A DNA stretch of 17,253 bases from an uncultured Lachnospiraceae bacterium (GTDB lineage: Bacteria; Bacillota; Clostridia; Lachnospirales; Lachnospiraceae). Positions within the stretch are counted from its first letter, which is position 1; every line of letters starts with the position of its first letter. Position numbers and translations under genes: made by a program. The notes below the pieces were generated by a model, which had not been told where the DNA came from, made no database searches, and saw nothing but the letters and a program-made list of their open reading frames with translations. This document shows positions 13,825 through 17,253 of this stretch, piece after piece. The stretch covers positions 1 to 17,253 of the forward strand of contig CAJUAE010000076.1 in assembly GCA_910583965.1 (NCBI GenBank), read 5' to 3'.

Positions 13825-15285
13825 ATGCCAAAAAGTCGTGAAGAATTTTTTTACTTTGTCTTGAATAACAGTCAGGAATGTATTATCAAATATGATTCGC
13901 ATGGATGTATTAACTATTGCAATGATAGGCTTTTTGAACTTACTGGATACAGTGCAGGGGAGTTAATTGGGAAGTACGTTGGAGAATTATTTTTGAATGT
14001 GTTTGTCAATGTGGATGATCATATTCAGTTGACGGACGAATACAAAGATAAAGAAGTGATAGAAACTGCATTATACCGAAAAAATAAGACCTGTTTTCCT
14101 GTAGAAATCAAAGTGGTATCAAAAGTTTTTGACGGGGTTGAAGTCATTATCTGCACTGCTGTTGATATGACACGATATAAGGAGAGCATCCAAAAAGTAG
14201 AGGAAACTACAATGCAGATGCAAGAGTCTATGAAGGCAAGAGATGCTTTTGTGGCGAATGTCACGCATGAACTACGTACTCCAGTAAATGGCATTAAAGG
14301 ACATGCAGAGATTTTGATGGAGCAGGAGCAGGATTTTCAGAAAATTAATTATATGAAGATGATTCTTGACTGTTGTAGTACTATGGAAGGGATAATCAAT
14401 AACATTCTGGATTTCTCAAAGCTCGAGGCAGGAAAATTTCAGTTGGATGAGAAGCTATTTTCGTTTTATGATTTTATGTCAAAAATAGAAAAAATGTTTA
14501 ACATGCTCACAATGAGAAAAGGGCTTCGATTTACACTGAATGTAGCACAGGAAATTCCAGACAAAGTGATCGGTGACGAACTGCGCCTGACGCAGATTTT
14601 AAATAATCTAGTCTCAAACGCAGTAAAATTTACAGAACAGGGATATGTCGGAATAGAAGTGTCTTTAAACACAAGAATCAATGATGAGATAGAACTGTTT
14701 TTCTTGGTGGTGGATACAGGCATTGGGCTTTCACCAGAGGATAAGGATAAATTATTCAAGAGTTTTTCACAGGTGGATGCTTCCATTACTAGAAAATTTG
14801 GTGGCACAGGACTTGGACTTTCTATCACAAAGGAACTTGTAAATATGATGCATGGAAAGGTCTGGGCAGAAGGCGAGAAAGGAAAAGGTTCAACCTTTTC
14901 ATTCACAGTGCGTTTGAGACAGGAACAGACACAGGAAGTAGTAGAACAAGAGCCTTCTATTAGAAAATGGAAATATTCACATAATCTGAACAAAATTGCC
15001 GGAGAGCAAGACTTAATGTATGAACTAGGCAGTGAGATCAATGTCAGAGAATTAAAAAAATATTTTGAAAAGCTTAATATCAGTATGGATATGGAGAATT
15101 GGCAGAAAGCAGAGAATTTTGCTACGATGCTTAAACAGTTGCTTAGTGGAGGTTCCAAGGATTTGCAGCGTCTGACATTCCGCATGGAAATGTCCATTAG
15201 AAAGGCGGACTGTGACAAAGCGCGCGATTATGCGCAGAAAGTAAAAGAACAATTATTGCTTGAGATAGAAGGGCTGGAGATATAG
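13825..15285 (+). CDS. Soluble PAS sensor histidine kinase
   Basis: A 486-residue kinase without membrane segments. A PAS domain (about 6-118) is followed by a short coiled coil (about 118-142). HisKA contains FVANVTHELRTPVNG with phospho-acceptor His148, and the HATPase domain (about 245-365) has the N box (Asn260, Asn265), VVDTGIGLS (295-303), KSFSQ (312-316) and GGTGLGLSI (326-334). All catalytic motifs are intact. The last 110 residues are unusual: about 395-480 look like an Hpt-type four-helix domain, with Gly-Gly-Ser and a closing Arg-Met-Glu...Ala-Arg-Asp-Tyr-Ala-Gln-Lys-Val helix, but Ala433 appears where the phospho-His would be. Translation is probably coupled to cheW, with zero bases between the genes. 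The likely targets are the CheY-like receiver and the HD-GYP regulator next door. Confidence 0.92.
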   Translation: MPKSREEFFYFVLNNSQECIIKYDSHGCINYCNDRLFELTGYSAGELIGKYVGELFLNVFVNVDDHIQLTDEYKDKEVIETALYRKNKTCFPVEIKVVSKVFDGVEVIICTAVDMTRYKESIQKVEETTMQMQESMKARDAFVANVTHELRTPVNGIKGHAEILMEQEQDFQKINYMKMILDCCSTMEGIINNILDFSKLEAGKFQLDEKLFSFYDFMSKIEKMFNMLTMRKGLRFTLNVAQEIPDKVIGDELRLTQILNNLVSNAVKFTEQGYVGIEVSLNTRINDEIELFFLVVDTGIGLSPEDKDKLFKSFSQVDASITRKFGGTGLGLSITKELVNMMHGKVWAEGEKGKGSTFSFTVRLRQEQTQEVVEQEPSIRKWKYSHNLNKIAGEQDLMYELGSEINVRELKKYFEKLNISMDMENWQKAENFATMLKQLLSGGSKDLQRLTFRMEMSIRKADCDKARDYAQKVKEQLLLEIEGLEI

Positions 15286-15357
15286 TATGAAACTTAGTAC
15301 CTCTAACCGCCTGTAGCAGTTTCCACTCGCAGCAAAAGCGGTTTTGCGTAGAAGTGC

Positions 15358-15434
15358 TAAGTTTCATGTGAAAAAACGCCAAAGACAGGCGTTTTTCATT
15401 TCTATTTGAGCTGCCCAAAGGCGGCATGGGGGAT
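15358..15434 (+). repeat. Interspersed structured repeat R1, copy 2
   Basis: The second copy of the 77-base element at 41-117, in the same orientation. Stem one is AAAAACGCC (15372-15380) with GGCGTTTTT (15388-15396). Stem two is GCTGCC (15410-15415) with GGCGGC (15420-15425), keeping pairing through a G-U wobble. Unlike copy 1, it ends 67 bases before the next gene. That gene has its own hairpin-plus-GATGGGAG arrangement directly before the start, echoing the end of R1. Confidence 0.8.
15372..15396 (+). terminator. Terminator-like hairpin within R1 copy 2
   Basis: A nine-pair stem with a 7-base loop whose 3' arm ends in five T and is followed by CATTTCTATTT. The matching hairpin in R1 copy 1 is at 56-79. 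It could end or attenuate transcription from the che operon before the HD-GYP gene, or end transcripts from both directions because of the A-tract on its left. Confidence 0.4.
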
Positions 15435-15501
15435 TAGTGTGAAATTAAAATTTCACCATCCTGATTTGTACGCCTGCTGAAACAGGCAGATGGGAGTTAA
15501 T

Positions 15502-16596
15502 ATGAATAAAACATCACAAAATAATAGTGAGATTAGTATCCTTGTTGTGGATGATGTTGAAGTAAACCTGATTATTTTAGAGGAAATTATTAAAAATATG
15601 GGATATCAGGCGTTGCTTGCCCAAAGTGTAAAGGAAGCGTTGCAGATTATTGAAGATAGTGCTACGCTGCCCAAGGTCATTTTGTCAGATATTTCTATGC
15701 CAGAAATTGATGGATTTACATTTTGTTCCATGTTGAAAAAAGACCCATATACCAAAGAAATTCCAATTATTTTTATATCAGCGATGGATACTGCTTCAGA
15801 CCTCAGCAAAGGATTTGAGCTGGGTGCGGTCGACTATATTTCAAAGCCATTTGAGAAGACTGAGGTTGAAATGCGTATCTCCACCCATCTTAAAATTTAT
15901 ACAATGCAGCGAGATCTTGAAGAAAATAATAGGCAGCTCAATCTTGTGGTGGCGCGCCAGATGGAAAAACTGCGAATAGAACAGAAAAATATTATGACAG
16001 CACTGACAAGACTGGTGGAGAGCAGAGAAAATGTGTCAGGGACACACTATAAGAATATCTTGTATAATAGTCGTATTCTCGCAGAAGGGATGCAGCTTTC
16101 ACCAAAGTTTGAAGATGAGGTGACAGATGACTTTATCGATACGATCGAGTCCAGTGCAGGGCTTCATGATATTGGAAAGTTGATGATACCAGACGATATT
16201 CTTCTCAAAAATGCGCCACTCAATGATGAAGAACGAGAAATTATGTGTTCCCATGCAGAGCTTGGTGCCAAAACACTTAATGATATTTATGAGGGTGTTG
16301 AAAAAAATGATTTTATTGAGATGGCGATTGATATTGCATGGTATCATCACGAATGTTGGGACGGTTCAGGTTATCCCAAAGGTTTAAAAGGAAATGAAAT
16401 CCCATTGTCTGCGCGCATTGTAAAAGTGGTAGATGTGTTTGATGCTATGATTGGAGAACGGCGTTATAAAAAGCCAATTTCGCTTGAGCAGACACTTACA
16501 TATATGCAGGAGAAAGCAGGAATAATATTTGATCCAGATATCATTCGTGTTTTTATGCGTATTTATCGCAATTTCAAAGGGATTTCTCTCGAATGA
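15502..16596 (+). CDS. Response regulator with HD-GYP phosphodiesterase domain
   Basis: A 364-residue RpfG-like protein expected to hydrolyse cyclic di-GMP when phosphorylated. The receiver (about 9-125) has Asp17/Asp18 (VVDD), phospho-acceptor Asp63 (LSDISMP) and Lys115 (SKP). A helical linker (about 130-165) joins the HD-GYP domain (about 170-360). Metal-binding and signature residues are present: His182 in SGTHYKN, LHDIGK (221-226), His251, the His282-His283 pair, and DGSGYPKGLKG (287-297), so it should be active. The ATG at 15502 has GGGAG five bases upstream; the ATG at 15490 overlaps that site and is less likely. It lies 216 bases after the kinase gene in the same direction and is a natural output of it. 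No diguanylate cyclase is in the window. Confidence 0.92.
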   Translation: MNKTSQNNSEISILVVDDVEVNLIILEEIIKNMGYQALLAQSVKEALQIIEDSATLPKVILSDISMPEIDGFTFCSMLKKDPYTKEIPIIFISAMDTASDLSKGFELGAVDYISKPFEKTEVEMRISTHLKIYTMQRDLEENNRQLNLVVARQMEKLRIEQKNIMTALTRLVESRENVSGTHYKNILYNSRILAEGMQLSPKFEDEVTDDFIDTIESSAGLHDIGKLMIPDDILLKNAPLNDEEREIMCSHAELGAKTLNDIYEGVEKNDFIEMAIDIAWYHHECWDGSGYPKGLKGNEIPLSARIVKVVDVFDAMIGERRYKKPISLEQTLTYMQEKAGIIFDPDIIRVFMRIYRNFKGISLE

Positions 16597-16628
16597 TATA
16601 ATATGACAATTTAGTAAAAATATACCAC

Positions 16629-16657
16629 TCATAAAACTTTTTACTCCGTTAATACTA
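16629..16657 (+). promoter_or_regulatory. Candidate sigma-G (or sigma-F) promoter of the spore gene
   Basis: TCATA (16629-16633), a 17-base spacer and AATACTA (16651-16657). Against the forespore sigma-G pattern (GHATR, 17-18, CATNNTA) this has one mismatch in each box. The expected transcription start is near 16664, exactly where the 5' arm of the next stem begins. Spore proteins of this family are known to be made under sigma-G, which supports the call. Confidence 0.5.
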
Positions 16658-16779
16658 GGATTAAGACAAGCGCAAAAACGTACAAACGACCATAATCTTA
16701 AACGAAGATCACATGGTAGAGAGCTTGTCTTTGAAGATAGATTAAAGTAGAGAGCAAAAATTGATTAACGGAGGTAAAA
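16639..16779 (+). promoter_or_regulatory. Nested-stem leader reaching the SASP ribosome binding site
   Basis: Three nested pairings are visible. Outer: TTTTACTCCGTTAAT (16639-16653) with ATTAACGGAGGTAAAA (16764-16779), 15 pairs and one bulged G, covering the whole GGAGG ribosome binding site. Middle: AAGACAAGC (16663-16671) with GCTTGTCTT (16723-16731), nine perfect pairs. Inner: ACCAT (16689-16693) with ATGGT (16713-16717), enclosing ATCTT (16695-16699) with AAGAT (16705-16709). The outer 5' arm overlaps the candidate sigma-G promoter, so only transcripts begun further upstream would contain it. A competing AT-rich hairpin, AGTAAAAA (16613-16620) with TTTTTACT (16638-16645), could free the site. 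Confidence 0.6.
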
Positions 16780-16782
16780 ATT

Positions 16783-16989
16783 ATGTCATCACAGAACAGA
16801 TCAAACAGAGTAGAAGTTCCAGAGGCAAAGGCAGCAATGGATCGTTTTAAGACTGAGGTAGCATCAGAGCTTGGTGTAAACTTAAAGGAAGGTTACAACG
16901 GTGACCTCACATCACGCGAGGCAGGAAGCATCGGTGGCGAGATGGTTAGAAGAATGGTAAAAAGCTATGAGGAGTCTTTAAACAAATAA
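16783..16989 (+). CDS. Alpha/beta-type small acid-soluble spore protein
   Basis: A 68-residue SASP that coats and protects DNA in the dormant spore and is degraded at germination. The GPR protease recognition site is visible as KTEVASELG (23-31), with cleavage expected between Glu25 and Val26. The DNA-binding signature runs from Gly-Asp-Leu-Thr-Ser-Arg-Glu-Ala-Gly-Ser-Ile-Gly-Gly (40-52) into the MVRRMV helix. Length is typical of the family. GGAGG lies eight bases before the ATG. Codon use is cleaner and more GC-rich than in neighbours (many AAG, GAG, GGT/GGC and CGC codons), as expected for a highly expressed protein. It is monocistronic, with its own terminator and an unusual structured leader. 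It is unrelated in function to the che operon upstream. Confidence 0.96.
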   Translation: MSSQNRSNRVEVPEAKAAMDRFKTEVASELGVNLKEGYNGDLTSREAGSIGGEMVRRMVKSYEESLNK

Positions 16990-17006
16990 GACCAATTCAA
17001 AGCACG

Positions 17007-17042
17007 AAAAGAGATGTAGTTTCAATACTACATCTCTTTTTT
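17007..17042 (+). terminator. Intrinsic terminator of the SASP gene
   Basis: AAAAGAGATGTAG (17007-17019) pairs perfectly with CTACATCTCTTTT (17028-17040), an 8-base loop lies between them, and two more T follow to make a six-T tail. It starts 18 bases after the stop codon. Confidence 0.92.
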
Positions 17043-17181
17043 GTAACAATTCAGCCTTCGGCTTTTTGTTACAGACATCAAGCCATACATAATCGCTTCG
17101 TGATGGCTTGATGCTTCTCAACCATTATGTATTTTTACGGACTTTGCAGCGCGGTGCAAAGTCCTAGGCTGAACTGTAGCT
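17041..17181 (-). repeat. Structured repeat R2, copy 2
   Basis: The better-preserved copy of the element at 5704-5859, in the opposite orientation and directly after the SASP terminator. Stems in + coordinates: 17139-17148 with 17155-17164 (10 perfect pairs), 17076-17086 with 17103-17113 (11 perfect pairs), and 17042-17048 with 17067-17073 (7 pairs, with AGCC/GGCT nested inside). TTCAGCCT (17050-17057) can alternatively pair with AGGCTGAA (17166-17173) across the whole element, and ATACATAAT (17085-17093) with ATTATGTAT (17124-17132). No reading frame of note is inside. A small non-autonomous mobile element or a structured RNA are both possible. The remaining bases to 17253 hold nothing I can support. 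Confidence 0.75.
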
Positions 17182-17253
17182 CTTTTTTACGGAATTTAAT
17201 AGGGTTGTTTCATGAAGAAAAAGAAATAAACGGAAGAACATAGGATTTATCAA

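Larger units (their letters stand above)
15287..15501 (+). promoter_or_regulatory. Structured leader of the HD-GYP gene, with R1
   Basis: The 216-base gap between the kinase and HD-GYP genes is almost wholly foldable. An 11-bp stem (15287-15297 with 15357-15367) encloses smaller stems such as AACCGC/GCGGTT and CGCA/TGCG. Repeat R1 copy 2 follows (15358-15434). Then come an 18-base near-palindrome GTGAAATTAAAATTTCAC (15439-15456) and GCCTG (15472-15476) with CAGGC (15483-15487), flanked by CCATC/GATGG (15456-15460, 15489-15493). The last stem touches the GGGAG ribosome binding site. No sigma-A promoter of good quality is seen here. It does not match the c-di-GMP riboswitch consensus as I know it. 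Confidence 0.5.

Noticed and set aside
14466..15218. 250-codon open frame on the minus strand across the histidine kinase
   Set aside because: It lies opposite a gene with complete kinase motifs, has no ribosome binding site of note and its translation is a Ser/Cys/Phe-rich shadow with no recognisable domain.
15358..15501. c-di-GMP riboswitch ahead of the HD-GYP gene
   Set aside because: The location is suggestive, but the conserved GEMM core and its paired P2/P3 arms are not found. The 3' half is instead explained by repeat R1, which also precedes an unrelated gene.
17182..17253. Short + frame at 17211 (Met-Lys-Lys-Lys-Lys)
   Set aside because: It ends after five codons and has no ribosome binding site; it is not a gene.
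1..17253. tRNA, rRNA, CRISPR array, insertion sequence transposase, prophage genes
   Set aside because: I looked for their characteristic sequences and proteins on both strands and saw none; the only repetitive material is R1 and R2.

Overview
The window looks like chromosomal DNA of an anaerobic, spore-forming Firmicute, most likely a gut Lachnospiraceae (Roseburia/Agathobacter/Butyrivibrio type). The evidence is family content and style: an alpha/beta small acid-soluble spore protein, a methionine aminopeptidase with an N-terminal SEC-C zinc motif, a NusG-II/Gx-transporter pair, a DUF4358-type lipoprotein beside an MBOAT/DHHW pair, a secreted galactanase, moderately low GC, and AGGAGG-type ribosome binding sites nearly everywhere. 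This is inference from protein families; no taxonomic marker gene is present.

Layout. (1) 1-784: a repeat element (R1, copy 1) whose 3' end supplies the ribosome binding site of an AT-rich orphan gene. (2) 900-5598, all +: an ECF sigma factor overlapping its membrane anti-sigma factor, then a lipoprotein, an MBOAT O-acyltransferase and a DHHW/AlgX-like protein, read as an envelope or exopolysaccharide acylation locus. (3) 5599-7964: a gene-poor gap with a decayed structured repeat (R2, copy 1), a SEC-C methionine aminopeptidase with a clear terminator, then a NusG domain II protein and a Gx transporter. (4) 7989-10082, minus strand: a large lipoprotein endo-beta-1,4-galactanase (GH53 + Ig-like + CBM61-like), divergent from a DJ-1/PfpI protein. 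(5) 10884-16596: a consensus promoter followed by cheR-cheB-receiver-cheW-PAS histidine kinase and, after R1 copy 2, an HD-GYP response regulator. (6) 16597-17253: a spore protein gene with an elaborate leader, its terminator, and R2 copy 2 in inverted orientation.

How it works together. Region 5 is a chemosensory-style set without CheA or a methyl-accepting receptor in view. Its CheB has lost the receiver residues needed for phosphorylation (Cys at the phospho-Asp position) but keeps the methylesterase triad. Its kinase ends in what looks like an Hpt-like domain without the histidine. The stand-alone receiver and the HD-GYP regulator keep their phosphorylation sites, so the likely outputs are a CheY-like protein and c-di-GMP breakdown.

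The strongest unexplained signals are: (a) the spore-protein leader, where a 15-base segment is complementary to the Shine-Dalgarno region 110 bases downstream and overlaps a candidate sigma-G promoter, so that read-through mRNA could be silent and sporulation mRNA active; (b) two families of structured intergenic repeats, each present twice; and (c) the CheB with a dead receiver.
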